A DNA stretch of 52,393 nucleotides from a virus: positions 1 through 52,393 of the IMG/VR virus record IMGVR_UViG_3300035228_000496; one strand, written 5' to 3'. Position 1 is the stretch's first letter. Every line of letters begins with the position of its first letter. Shown one piece after another: positions 10,301 to 19,376 of the stretch. The notes under the pieces were generated by a model that ran no database searches, was not told the DNA's origin, and saw nothing but the letters and a program-made list of their open reading frames with translations. Both the position numbers and the translations under genes were made by a program.

Positions 10301-13300
10301 CATTGGTACATCTGGTGAAGCATCATCAACATTAAACTATTCTAAAAATATTCCAACAAAACTATTCTATAATATAGAAAAGAGTGGATATATAAGCACT
10401 GCTGATAATAGTGTTAATAACTTTAGTGAAATTGAGTTTATTAATAGTCCATATAATGGCACTTATAATGTGTTTGGTATTGGATCAACTACATTCAAAT
10501 TCTCACCAATTAGACTACCTGATAATTTAACATATCTTAGTGAGGACTGTGAAAAACTAGAATACTCTACAAAGTCTTCTTCGGCAATTAATGGTGCAAT
10601 TGGAAAAATTAGTCTTGTTTCTGAAGGATTTAATTTTGATAGACTTCCTAAATTTAACGATGTTACCTCTACAGATGGTGTAAACGCTAACCTTGTCGCT
10701 ATTTCAACTTCTATAGGTAGAATCAAGAAAGTTAGATTTAGATCCATTGGTTATGATTATAGTGGAGATAATACATTAAGACCTGAAGCATCAGTTGCAC
10801 CAATCGTTGCAATTGATAATTTAGATATTATTCAAAATATTGAAATTGAATTTGGTGGTAAAAATTATCTTAGTGATCCTAAAGTAGTACTGTGGAATGA
10901 TACGGATAAGAAAATTGTTAATGATGATATGTTTGAAGCAACCGCACCATTTGGTGCAGTTGCAGAAATAAAGCAACTTGGTCCAATTTTTGGTCTCAAG
11001 TCCGAACCTCATAAGTTAATTGCAGTAAACAATTCTAATGGTGTTGGTATCAGTTCTATGATTACCAGTCAAGTTGGTGTTGCAACATGTACTCTTACTA
11101 CACCAATTCTTGGATTTACCACTTCACTATTTGCACCAGGTGATAATATCTTCGTTGAAGGTGTTCAGATGGAAACATCGGGTGATGGATATAACTCTGA
11201 AGATTATGAATATAAGTTCTTTAAAGTTATTGATTATATTGATAGTAGTCCTGCAATTCTAACTTTTAGTTTAGAAGGTAATGATGGAATTGGTTTTACA
11301 ACAAGTCCAGGTTTTGCTAAGATATTCCAGTCTGGATATGCAACTATTGTAAACAAGAAAAATTATCCAGTCATTAATATTGTCCAGGATAGATCGCCAT
11401 TTGTGATAAATGAGGGACTATCTATTGATGTTGGAACAGGATATTTCCCATCAGATCTAAAGGTCACTATGGTCAGAGATGACTATATTAAAGTTAATGG
11501 CAATTATGTCCTTAGAGCAGGATCAAAGATTAGAGGTGTTGTTAGTGGGACAATTGCAGATGTAACTGATGTTACTCGTAAGAGAGCTAAACTTAATATT
11601 GACTATGCATCTAGAGTTAATACTGGATGGCGTGATGATATTGGAAAAGTTAGTGAAGATTTTCAGGTAACATCGGATAATGATTATCATCAAAATCTAT
11701 CATACTCTGTTCAAAGTCCTATTACATGGGATGAATTCTCAAGTCCTGTCAATAGCGTAATTCATCCAGCAGGTATGAAGAACTTTGCTGATGTTGGTAT
11801 AACATCTTCTGCACCTGCTGTAGGTATTAAAACCACTTTACAATCGGTTGCTATTGTTGTTCTTGATATTATTAATGAACGTAGGGTTGATATTATCAAT
11901 AACTTTGATAATGCTGTTGACCTAGATCCTCTCAATAGTCAATTTGGTTCATTCTTACAGTCTAATCAATTGCAGATTGAAAATACTAAACTTGCAAGTT
12001 TCACTGAATGTAGAACAAATAGAGTCCTGATTCATGATGATATTAGTACTAAATTCTCCAGTAGAGGATTCCAAGATTTATTCTCTGAAATTGAAGTTAT
12101 TGGAGAATCTGAAAATCATTTAAGATATTTAATTCAGATTGTCGATCCAGATACTGACGCAGTTCAGTTGTCAGAATTGATCTATCAGTCTAATGGAGAT
12201 GGAACTAATACATTCCTCTTTGAAAAAAATACATCATTCTCTGATAGAAAATTAGGAAACTTCTCCACCAACATTGATTCTAAGGGAAGGAAGACCTTAA
12301 TCTTCACCCCAGTAGACCCATACAATACTGATCATGATATCAAGATTCTAAAGAGAAAATTCCAATTTGAATCATTGCCATCAGGAAATACTGGTTTTGG
12401 AACCGAATCTTTTGGTTCAATTAATCTGACGGGTTCATTTGTTTCTGGTATTACTAGTGTTGGTACTGCATCAAGCACTAAGACTATTGCCACATTTGAT
12501 GCTAACGATTTCAATGCTGCATTTGCATCTATTGAAATTATTGATGCATTGCATAGAGAAGATGCAAATTACGTTGAGGCAGTTATAGATTTTGATGGAT
12601 CGGATACTTACCTCAGCGAATACTACTTCGATACAACAACTCAATCTTATAGCGCGGTTCAAACTGGTGTATTGAATGCTGAGTATGATTCTTCTGCTAA
12701 TGTAATCTCACTGACAGCAAGTAATACTGGCATCTCTACAACAATATCATATGATGTACGCTCCAACATTGTTGGATTTGGAACCACCGCTTCAGGTATT
12801 GGAACTTATAGATTCTTAGTCAATAGACAACCTGCTGGAACTGAAATTAGTGCTCGTTTAGAATCTACCAACAACGTAGGAACATCTACGATTAGAGTAG
12901 CACAATTTGACATTGAATCTATATCATCTTCTGCATCAATAGTTCGTGTTGCTGCAGGTCAATCATCTGCAGTTCATCAGGTTGCAATTCTTGCTAATGA
13001 TGAAGAAAACTTCACAACAGTTGTTCCTGGACCATTTGCACCTGTCAATAACACAACTGGTCTTGGTACATTTAGTGGTGAAGTAAGTGGAACTAATTTC
13101 TATCTTAACTTCCACCCAGATGCTGGATATCAAGATGTAGAGACTCAAGCACTTAATGAAGTCTTCTATAGAGATATGGACTTTGATAATCAAACAAGAC
13201 CTCTTGAGTATGGTCCGATTGATCAGAATCTTTTATTGACAGCATATGATGGTCTAAATGGTCTCAGAGCAAACAGAACAAGTTTTGATATAACTCACGA

Positions 13301-16300
13301 AGGTAAACCCATTTATGTCAAGAAATTTGATCCTAACATTACTAGTGGGAATCCTGCATCAGAAACAATCGTAAATTACACCACTGGTGTAATTCAAATG
13401 AAGGATCACTTTTTTAATACTGGTGAAGAATTGATTTATACTCCAGTATCTACTTTCACTGGTATTGGTGCATCTGCTATGGGTATCGGTCAGACTGCCA
13501 ATTACCTTGGCATTGTTACTGACAGACTTCCTGAGAGAGTCTATTCAATTCCTCTTACTCCAAATACATTTAAATTGGCGACTAGAGAGGAATATGCAAG
13601 AGCAGGAATCTTTGTAACATTTACTGATGCTGGTCTTGGAAATTCTCATGAACTTGAATTTACTAAGAAACTTACTAAAACTGTTATTGGTCTTGATGGT
13701 ATTGTTCAGCAACCAATCAACTTCACACCTATTGCTCACACACTTCTTCATAATAGTGGATCAATTAGTGTTGGAATTAATACCTTCAATCTTTCTGGTA
13801 TTGCTTCAGTTCAATCAAGAGATCTAATCAGAATTGATGATGAGTACATGAAGGTTATTGAAGTTGGATTTAGTACTAATGCTGGAGGACAACTTTTAGG
13901 ACCCATCAATGGAGTTATTGCAGCAGGTGCTGGAGCAACATTCTCAACTGTATCGGTTGAAAGAGGAGTAGTTGGATCTAGTGTAACATCACACACTGAT
14001 GGCACTGAAGCAAGAATCTATAGAGGATCTATTAATATTGTTAAAAATAAGGTTCACTTTATTGATCCACCTAAGGGAAATTCTAGAGCAAGAAGAAATG
14101 AGTCCAATCTTCCATATGTAACTGCAGAGTTTTCGGGAAGAACATTCTTAAGGCAAGATTATTCCAGCAATATGATCTTTGATGATATCTCTGATTCTTT
14201 CACAGGTATTGCTAAAACATATACTAATAAGATTAGTGGTATTAATACTGTTGGTATTGAACCAGGTAATGGCATTCTCTTTATTAACGGAGTATTCCAA
14301 ACTCCAACAACTGAAAACAATGTTGGTCAAAATTATATTTTCCAAAATGATAGTACCAATGGAATTTCAAGTGTTGTCTTTACTGGCATTACTTCAACTG
14401 ATGGTAGTCAGATTGAGTCTGAGTTTGATATAAACCAGAATCAGATTCCAAGAGGTGGTTTAGTAGTATCTCTTGGTTCTACTCCAGGTCTTGGGTATGC
14501 ACCACTTGTCGGAGCACAGGTTATTGCTAAAAAGAATAGTTCTGGTGAATTAACAGAGATTGTTGGTATCAATACTTATCTCAATCCAGTTGCAATCAGC
14601 ACTGCAGATTATGATAGAAATTCAGGAATTATGGAGATTGAAACCTCCAGTTCACATTATCTGAAAGGAGGTGATAGTGTAAGACTCATCGGTCTTGGAT
14701 TTACTTGTACTCTTGGATCGAGTACTTATACATATCCAGATCATAATCGCCCATTAGAAATCTTTAATATAATTGATAGGACTAAACTCAATGTTGTAGT
14801 TGGTCCAAGTACAGTTGATCATTTCTATGTTGGTGGTGGAACTATAAATGAGCACTTCAAGTGTAATACTGGATCTGGATACAGAAATCCAATTGCTATT
14901 GGAGTTACTGATATTGAATATGAGCATAGATTCTCAAGAGCACTGATAAACGGAGTAACCGATAATACTAGTGCAACACATACAGTAACAGATGCATCAT
15001 ATATTCCACATACTGGTGTCTTACAACTCACAATTGATGATCATGGATTAACTACATCTAATACAGTTTCAATTGGCAATAGTAGTATTTTCTTCAGATG
15101 TGAAGATGATAGTTTCTTCACTGAACAACCATATCCAAGACCATCTGATCCTGCTTCAGGCGTAAGCATCCCAATTACAGCGGTTACAAGCGATACTATT
15201 ACCGTAAACGTTGGTAAAGGTGGTGGAGGAGGAAATGGTGCAGTTATCTCGGCACAGGTTGGTGCTGGTGGCACGCTTGCATTCTCAATTGATAATGCTG
15301 GAACGGGATATATCAATCCACAAATTATTGTACCAGAACCAAATTATGAAAATATGTCCATTGTGGGTGTTTCTAGACTTGGAATTGGTGCAACTACTGA
15401 TTGTGGCAAAAATCTTTTAGTTAATCTTGAAATTGCACAAACAACCGAAAACAAAACTGGTGATAGGTTCTTTGACGCATCAAATCTAATTGAAGCAAAT
15501 GTTGACTTCATCTCTGAAATTGCTTATGGAAGAATGTTGGCACAATTCCCATCGTATACTCCTCCATCAGGAACAACATCTCGCGATTGTAAGGATGATA
15601 TTGTTGATGTCCTTGAGGCAATGGCATATAACCTTAAGTTTGGTGGAAATGACCTTACAGTAGATGCTGCTAATCTTTATATTACTGGGGCACATGTTCA
15701 GGGTGAGGAAGATCAAACAATCTACGCATTTGGTCAAGCAAAAGAGATGGCAGTTCAAGCCATGAGAAATGAAACCATCACAACTGGTGGTCATACAGCA
15801 CTTACACAATTTAAAGATGTTACTATCACTATTGATTCTAACAATCCAACTTGTGCAAATGTTGCTTCAGCAATCCACACTCTTGTTGGTATTGTTACAC
15901 AAGCAGTTGATCCTAATATTGGAACTGTTCCAACCAGAACAATTGCACCTGGAGCATTGTATAATGTTTCCAACTTCAAAGTTGTTAGAAATGGTTATGC
16001 ATTTGCACCTGGTGATGTTGTTAAAGTTGTTGGTCTTGTAACTGCTAAAGGATTTACTGAACCAATAGAAGACTTCAAGATTGAAATTACTCAAACTTTC
16101 AATGATTTCTTCTCAGCATGGTCATTCGGTGAAATGGATTATATTGATAGCATCGCTGCATATCAAGATGGAACTAGAACCAGATTCCCAATTTACTATG
16201 AAAATAATCTGCTAAGTTTTGAACTTGATCCTGCAAGTGATCTTTCTAGTGCAATCAATCTTGATGCAGTCTTGATTATTTTCATCAATGGTGTTATTCA

Positions 16301-17762
16301 GACTCCTGGATATTCATATTCATTTGATGGTGGCACATCATTCATCTTCTCAAGACCACCTAGAATCAACGATAGAGTTGATATTTTCTTCTATGTTGGT
16401 ACACAAGGAGTTGATGTTGGTATAACAACCGTTAAAGAATCACTTAAAGTTGGTGATGATCTATTTGTTAGAAAGCATCCTGACTTTGCATCTACTGTTG
16501 ATCATCTCTCTAATAGAACTATCAGAGAGATTGTTGGATCTGATACTCTAGAAACTCCAACATATATTGGTCCAGGTATTGATTCAAATACCTTCAGACC
16601 ATTTGATTGGATTAAACAAAAGAATGATAAGTTTATTAATGGAGATATTGTTCCAAAGACAAGACCCATTCTGGAACCACTAATCTTCCCAACTGCTAAG
16701 GTTATTGGAAATATTGAAACTGATTCTACTGAGATCTTTGTAGATAATGCACAGTTCTTTGACTTTGATGAAATTGCATATGGTTATAAGCAGAATACAT
16801 TTACATTTGATGCATTTATTGTTGAGGGCGAAGCAGATCCACAAGCTGCTGAATTCTCAGTATCAGTTTCTGCTGGTGGAACAGTAAATGGAATCACAGT
16901 TACAAATCCTGGTCTTGGATATACTGGATCATCTCTACCAGTTGCAATCGCCGCACCTAAGCATATTGGCGTTGGTATTGGTACAACCGCAACGGCAACT
17001 GCAACAATTTCTGCTGGTGGAACAATTGCTTCTGTAACAATTACTGATCCTGGATTTGGATACACATCAACAAATCTACCCAATAGCATTATTGAAGTTC
17101 CATCTGCTACAACACAATCAGTATTCAACTCACTGAATGTACAAGGATTCGCTGGAATTATTACTGGTATTGCACCAGCAACAGGTTCTAACGGTGAAAC
17201 TGCTATTAAATTCATGTATAACGGATTTAGAGATTATCTCCGTGAGGGTGAAACAGATAATGCTTCAAATGTACAAGCATTGGTTGCAGGTTATCCAGTT
17301 TATATCTTTGACACTGTTCTTGGTGATGGTGTGACATCAATCTATAGTTCTGATAATGATGTTGTTGGAATTGGAACAACACACCTTGATAATATTTACA
17401 TTGTTGACTCTGCTACTAGTACAGGAACAGCACCTGGTGAGATTATCTGTAATGTTCATAGTGGTTCCAATCTTGCAGGTATCGCTGCAACTGGAAATTG
17501 GGATGATAATAATGCAGGTCTTACTACAGCACTTGGTTATATTTCTTGGGGTAGAATATATAACTTCAATGCAAGAGTAAATCCACTTGCTATAGGTGTT
17601 ACTGGATATACAACCAACTCTGGATTAACCACATTCCCAACTATCCAGAGAAGGGGTGACTTTGGTGAATTTAATACCGGAGCAGTTCTTGCTAACAAGC
17701 CACGCGCTTCAAATTCATCCAATGATCTTTACGTTGATAACAACTTAATCTTCTACCCCTGA
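4320..17762 (+). CDS. 7: Giant gp7-like baseplate wedge/virion structural protein with YHYH domain
   Basis: A single 4480-codon frame, about four times T4 gp7 (1032). Residues 1-260 match the wedge-anchoring part of gp7, notably SFYQSKGIEESVIILFKVLYG (about 203-222) against the STKGIE..KFLFKVLY motif I recall in T4 gp7. A second gp7-like segment, VNSVIHPAGMKNFADVGI, lies near residue 2473, so the core seems split by about 2200 residues. Inside are a YHYH domain (about 1270-1390: GWAYDGNPIYGPFGY, later DLDRHNGRYCRTPEFPNG), at least ten GxGY beta repeats, nine HGxxTGD-type repeats, and GF..G.l.i..E.i.Y modules. Near 3723-3830 is a helical segment with CKDDIVDVLEAMAYNLKFGG. A tandem GxGY pair (4180-4250) lies near the end. 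It fills the gp7 slot between gp6 and gp8. The N-terminal assignment is fairly firm; roles of the extensions (fibre docking, surface binding) are inference. Confidence 0.8.
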   Translation: MSQFEKRVQLNKIIESQLPEFLVVDFPKAVEFFKQYYISQEFQGGNIDLIDNLDRYIKLDNLVPEVVIGKTTLSSAIDTDDDIITVTSTKGFPDEYGLLKINDEIITYTGKTQTTFTGCIRGFNGITGYDDTTISNFSNVNRQSVIFEDTEAESHETGETIQNLSALFLQEFYKKLKRTFTPGLEEETFVEGLNVGNFIKHARSFYQSKGIEESVIILFKVLYGVKAKVIDLENRLIKPSSAEYIRREQVAAEVLSGNPFKLEGQTVYRSNDLETNAAVSEVEIFTRDNETFYNIGLFVGYNDRDLIEGKFDITPFTRSLEDRSPTDTIITVDSTIGFAQTGYIVANNNVIYYSSKSVNQFFGCTGISTTVGIGTLIDKTSGIRSNETIFGYEDGDITKPVHFRITGVLKNFEAIDDIPLMEEDEVIAVKNVGEIINNPTQDKTYKEIFANSWIYNTSTRFSIDEINGATFTLKTNIDKSQLKKGDTVEVLIGDSNNRATQNLGIVDSVNNTTQEVVLSGLTNFTSNPNLTYSIRRLLVKADTFGVELKDGRNKYLSNVLNVYTDDKSPFGYIASNSLPGYSIQDQIVESSIPDGTVNNLGGFSSFFKNYSTIKFPQDVKFIDGDQIRYTADNQLSGLVSGDYYYIKKITNSEIKLYISLSLLQDDMTGNDYVRFGPNTNTTGTHNFTLTRHEDRVLSPNSILRKFSLFPPQSLPVDDNRGLGNIGTLIDGTEISSPESTDSVHYGPLESFDVLNGGKDYDVLNPPGITLTTVNATGSGAKVEPTIIGSVKQVFVNPQPFDIDSVESISIKGGNGSGAVLQPVVGARFREVEFDSRPLSLGGGVDVINEIIRFREPHFLTNGEVIIYNQNGNTPIALGPAYDGNQTVEGALVSGDEYVIRVINTSSIKLFKTAGEALSGVAGINTLGLAVPAGTAGIHKFRTVSKKNLRQIKVLESGSGYTHRKLRVKNVGFSTEYNTVSFENHGFKTGDIINYTYSTFSGVSTTTDLSVVGLSSDTQYHLHKLDDDKFKLIDVGIGATITENIDRKKFVDIVGFTTDALNLQGGYQIFQYPPVEVEVNVSYANTTGGTFTITPLITGEIVDAYLYETGSGYGSETLNLHTKPLVDVSEGKGSQLSPIITNGRIQAIQILNKGSGYLSLPELIVEDTSAIPGTGAILKPIINNGQLTDVVVLNGGIGYSSNSTRILVKSRGYGAKFDTRVRKLHVNDAFRFAESSRSNPNVKIFSNLYKNRKTDNLVYGIFGYSQDLGSNFEEFNGAHSPIIGWAYDGNPIYGPFGYIDPVDIQSGVRIINPSYELQSNRVIDRPVGLSAGFFIDDYQYTGSGDLDRHNGRYCRTPEFPNGVYAYFVGVTTSNVTGELEPLYPYVIGDTYNSQVLTENFSLDQSFDFNNSNLVRNTLPYNVSKVGANYDFLNESYEKYQQLGIVNAVSQGVIDEIGVIDGGEGYQIDDTVNFNLTESGGSGLRGSVSELIGIGVTLITTTKESFEGSILEWDNDRQVSAYNLDKGLGFPFNDKDTVLVSGLSTSLAALNSTFQVGIKSETVGLAGTMVPYTSTPGGRYEDIFTSKKFSTVSVGSTLVVSSEFGNEILTVLNNYNNGVLRVHRFGTAGFGHTIGSELRLQPNRITLPVKTKEFKSDRINKVFFNALHSVGIGTTTGGSTQKTFTIGNVSETVSIPFNQIYIPGHPFKTGERVILRRSNKPGVNSILAGEDNTPNNNFFIPNTTTLESELYIINKGPNYIGLVTTVGLTTSGYGLYFHTSGSDDAQYSLENSKTQVTADIDRLVTQVSCAATHGLINNDKIKVNVVPKGTVGIGTSTHVTVKFNENSKKLLINPIGITSSDISTVTNQITINNHGYKTGDKVYYESSEVAIGLHTGSYYVIEDTRSKFRLAETLYDSNPDNETSVNIVGTGDTHHTFSLVNPRIEVIKNNSLKFDLSDESLDGYKFNIYTDSDFINEYISSYDSRQFNVVGFGTVGIGTSGEASSTLNYSKNIPTKLFYNIEKSGYISTADNSVNNFSEIEFINSPYNGTYNVFGIGSTTFKFSPIRLPDNLTYLSEDCEKLEYSTKSSSAINGAIGKISLVSEGFNFDRLPKFNDVTSTDGVNANLVAISTSIGRIKKVRFRSIGYDYSGDNTLRPEASVAPIVAIDNLDIIQNIEIEFGGKNYLSDPKVVLWNDTDKKIVNDDMFEATAPFGAVAEIKQLGPIFGLKSEPHKLIAVNNSNGVGISSMITSQVGVATCTLTTPILGFTTSLFAPGDNIFVEGVQMETSGDGYNSEDYEYKFFKVIDYIDSSPAILTFSLEGNDGIGFTTSPGFAKIFQSGYATIVNKKNYPVINIVQDRSPFVINEGLSIDVGTGYFPSDLKVTMVRDDYIKVNGNYVLRAGSKIRGVVSGTIADVTDVTRKRAKLNIDYASRVNTGWRDDIGKVSEDFQVTSDNDYHQNLSYSVQSPITWDEFSSPVNSVIHPAGMKNFADVGITSSAPAVGIKTTLQSVAIVVLDIINERRVDIINNFDNAVDLDPLNSQFGSFLQSNQLQIENTKLASFTECRTNRVLIHDDISTKFSSRGFQDLFSEIEVIGESENHLRYLIQIVDPDTDAVQLSELIYQSNGDGTNTFLFEKNTSFSDRKLGNFSTNIDSKGRKTLIFTPVDPYNTDHDIKILKRKFQFESLPSGNTGFGTESFGSINLTGSFVSGITSVGTASSTKTIATFDANDFNAAFASIEIIDALHREDANYVEAVIDFDGSDTYLSEYYFDTTTQSYSAVQTGVLNAEYDSSANVISLTASNTGISTTISYDVRSNIVGFGTTASGIGTYRFLVNRQPAGTEISARLESTNNVGTSTIRVAQFDIESISSSASIVRVAAGQSSAVHQVAILANDEENFTTVVPGPFAPVNNTTGLGTFSGEVSGTNFYLNFHPDAGYQDVETQALNEVFYRDMDFDNQTRPLEYGPIDQNLLLTAYDGLNGLRANRTSFDITHEGKPIYVKKFDPNITSGNPASETIVNYTTGVIQMKDHFFNTGEELIYTPVSTFTGIGASAMGIGQTANYLGIVTDRLPERVYSIPLTPNTFKLATREEYARAGIFVTFTDAGLGNSHELEFTKKLTKTVIGLDGIVQQPINFTPIAHTLLHNSGSISVGINTFNLSGIASVQSRDLIRIDDEYMKVIEVGFSTNAGGQLLGPINGVIAAGAGATFSTVSVERGVVGSSVTSHTDGTEARIYRGSINIVKNKVHFIDPPKGNSRARRNESNLPYVTAEFSGRTFLRQDYSSNMIFDDISDSFTGIAKTYTNKISGINTVGIEPGNGILFINGVFQTPTTENNVGQNYIFQNDSTNGISSVVFTGITSTDGSQIESEFDINQNQIPRGGLVVSLGSTPGLGYAPLVGAQVIAKKNSSGELTEIVGINTYLNPVAISTADYDRNSGIMEIETSSSHYLKGGDSVRLIGLGFTCTLGSSTYTYPDHNRPLEIFNIIDRTKLNVVVGPSTVDHFYVGGGTINEHFKCNTGSGYRNPIAIGVTDIEYEHRFSRALINGVTDNTSATHTVTDASYIPHTGVLQLTIDDHGLTTSNTVSIGNSSIFFRCEDDSFFTEQPYPRPSDPASGVSIPITAVTSDTITVNVGKGGGGGNGAVISAQVGAGGTLAFSIDNAGTGYINPQIIVPEPNYENMSIVGVSRLGIGATTDCGKNLLVNLEIAQTTENKTGDRFFDASNLIEANVDFISEIAYGRMLAQFPSYTPPSGTTSRDCKDDIVDVLEAMAYNLKFGGNDLTVDAANLYITGAHVQGEEDQTIYAFGQAKEMAVQAMRNETITTGGHTALTQFKDVTITIDSNNPTCANVASAIHTLVGIVTQAVDPNIGTVPTRTIAPGALYNVSNFKVVRNGYAFAPGDVVKVVGLVTAKGFTEPIEDFKIEITQTFNDFFSAWSFGEMDYIDSIAAYQDGTRTRFPIYYENNLLSFELDPASDLSSAINLDAVLIIFINGVIQTPGYSYSFDGGTSFIFSRPPRINDRVDIFFYVGTQGVDVGITTVKESLKVGDDLFVRKHPDFASTVDHLSNRTIREIVGSDTLETPTYIGPGIDSNTFRPFDWIKQKNDKFINGDIVPKTRPILEPLIFPTAKVIGNIETDSTEIFVDNAQFFDFDEIAYGYKQNTFTFDAFIVEGEADPQAAEFSVSVSAGGTVNGITVTNPGLGYTGSSLPVAIAAPKHIGVGIGTTATATATISAGGTIASVTITDPGFGYTSTNLPNSIIEVPSATTQSVFNSLNVQGFAGIITGIAPATGSNGETAIKFMYNGFRDYLREGETDNASNVQALVAGYPVYIFDTVLGDGVTSIYSSDNDVVGIGTTHLDNIYIVDSATSTGTAPGEIICNVHSGSNLAGIAATGNWDDNNAGLTTALGYISWGRIYNFNARVNPLAIGVTGYTTNSGLTTFPTIQRRGDFGEFNTGAVLANKPRASNSSNDLYVDNNLIFYP

Positions 17763-17770
17763 TAACCCAA

Positions 17771-17778
17771 TATAAATA
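17771..17778 (+). promoter_or_regulatory. Late promoter element TATAAATA
   Basis: Exact TATAAATA, 8 bases after the giant gene's stop and 17 bases before the gp8 start. It gives gp8 and the downstream giant their own late transcript. Confidence 0.75.
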
Positions 17779-17795
17779 TATAAAAAAAGATAACA

Positions 17796-19373
17796 ATGTC
17801 GGCACTTGTTACTGATCAATTTAGAATCCTGAATGCTAATAATTTCGTAGACTCTATTGAGGCTGATGGAAATTCTTACTATGTTCAGGTAGGTTTGCCC
17901 AATCCCGTTGGAACAACCTTTGGTAGGGATCAAACATGGAATACTTACCCACCAGCTCCTACTGATAACTTAGCGTATCAGAAGCATGTTGGTGATGTTT
18001 CTATGTTTGGTAAAAGAATTACAAAGACGAATGTTAGGAGACTAATCAAAAGAATTGATTGGGTTGCTGGAACACGATATGAAATTTATCGTCATGACTA
18101 CAGTGTTTCAAATCCATCCCCAATCTCAAATTCTTCCAGATTATTTGATTCTAACTTTTATGTAATGAACTCTGACTTCAGAGTTTATATCTGTATTGAC
18201 AATGGTGGTAGTGGTGCTAGAGGCACTGCAAACTTCAAGGGTAATGTATCACAAGATCAACCAACCTTCACGGATTTAGAACCATCTAGAGCAGGTGATA
18301 GTGGTGATGGATATATCTGGAAATATTTGTTCACAGTAAGTCCAAGTGATATCATTAAATTTGACTCTACCGATTACGTCACAGTTCCTAATGATTGGTT
18401 GACAACTAATGATGCACAAATTAGGGCAGTTAGAGAGGCAGGCGACTCTAGTATCAATGAAAATCAAATCAAAAAGATTTATATTGAAAATGGTGGTGGT
18501 AACTATGCCAATGGTCTTAATCAAGAGTTACCAATAATTGGTGATGGAACTGGTGGAATGGTACGAGTCAATGTTGTTAATGGTGTAATTACCGATTGTG
18601 TCGTTACATCTGGTGGAAAAGGATATTCTTATGCAATGGTAGATCTTGGTAGTATTAATTCAAGTGCTACAGGAAGTCTTGCAAAATTAATTCCAATCAT
18701 CCCACCAGCAAGAGGGCATGGATATAACATCTATTCTGAAATGGGAACCGATAAAGTCCTAGTTTACGCAAGATTTGATGGGGCAGATGATTTCCCAACA
18801 AATACCGTATTTTCACAGGTTTCTATTGTAAAGAATCCAACTTCTGTTGGAACTGCTAATACATATACTGAACCCACATACAGTTCTTTAGATTCATTCA
18901 AGTTTAATATTTTGCAAGGTGGTGTAACTGGTCAACCTAAAGTTGGTGAAAAAATTATACAAAATCTTGCTAATGGTAGTAAAGCAGTTGGATATGTTGC
19001 TTCTTGGGAAGATGAGACTAAGGTCTTAAAGTATTTCCAAGATAGATCACTATACTTTAATCGTACTACCAAGGATACCACAGACTATCCAGGAATTTCA
19101 ACTGAAGGTAGAAATTACTCTTTTGAATCATCATCAAATCAAATTACAGGTGAAACATCTGGATTTGCTGGATCCATTGATCAAAACTTTGCGGGTATCA
19201 CTACTAACCCAGTTGGAAACAAATTATATAATCTGGGAGTTAATTACGTTCAGGGGTTGTCAGTACCTGAAATAAATAAAGGTTCGGGGGAGATTATTTA
19301 CCTCGACAATAGGGCATCTATTGCTAGGAACCCACGCCAAAAAGAAGACATCAAAATTATACTGGAATTCTAA
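17796..19373 (+). CDS. 8: gp8-like baseplate wedge protein with internal insertion
   Basis: 525 residues against 334 in T4 gp8. Both ends match gp8. Near the start are TFGRDQTWNTYPPAPTDN and, about residue 165 on, GDGYIWKYLFTVSPSDI followed by DYVTVPNDW. At the end, GEIIYLDNRASIARNPRQKE parallels T4's GEMIYMENRPPI. Between them is extra sequence with two repeats of the GGxGY type (YIENGGGNYANGLN, CVVTSGGKGYSYAMVD) also seen in the neighbouring giant protein. In T4, gp8 dimers sit on the outer wedge and contact gp7 and gp10. Shared repeats in gp7 and gp8 may reflect contact or a common decoration, which is inference. Confidence 0.9.
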   Translation: MSALVTDQFRILNANNFVDSIEADGNSYYVQVGLPNPVGTTFGRDQTWNTYPPAPTDNLAYQKHVGDVSMFGKRITKTNVRRLIKRIDWVAGTRYEIYRHDYSVSNPSPISNSSRLFDSNFYVMNSDFRVYICIDNGGSGARGTANFKGNVSQDQPTFTDLEPSRAGDSGDGYIWKYLFTVSPSDIIKFDSTDYVTVPNDWLTTNDAQIRAVREAGDSSINENQIKKIYIENGGGNYANGLNQELPIIGDGTGGMVRVNVVNGVITDCVVTSGGKGYSYAMVDLGSINSSATGSLAKLIPIIPPARGHGYNIYSEMGTDKVLVYARFDGADDFPTNTVFSQVSIVKNPTSVGTANTYTEPTYSSLDSFKFNILQGGVTGQPKVGEKIIQNLANGSKAVGYVASWEDETKVLKYFQDRSLYFNRTTKDTTDYPGISTEGRNYSFESSSNQITGETSGFAGSIDQNFAGITTNPVGNKLYNLGVNYVQGLSVPEINKGSGEIIYLDNRASIARNPRQKEDIKIILEF

Positions 19374-19376
19374 AAA

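Noticed and set aside
4320-17762. Giant frame as a fusion artefact or several genes
   Set aside because: The frame is uninterrupted, repeats span it, and no internal promoter-plus-start arrangement like those at true junctions was noticed.
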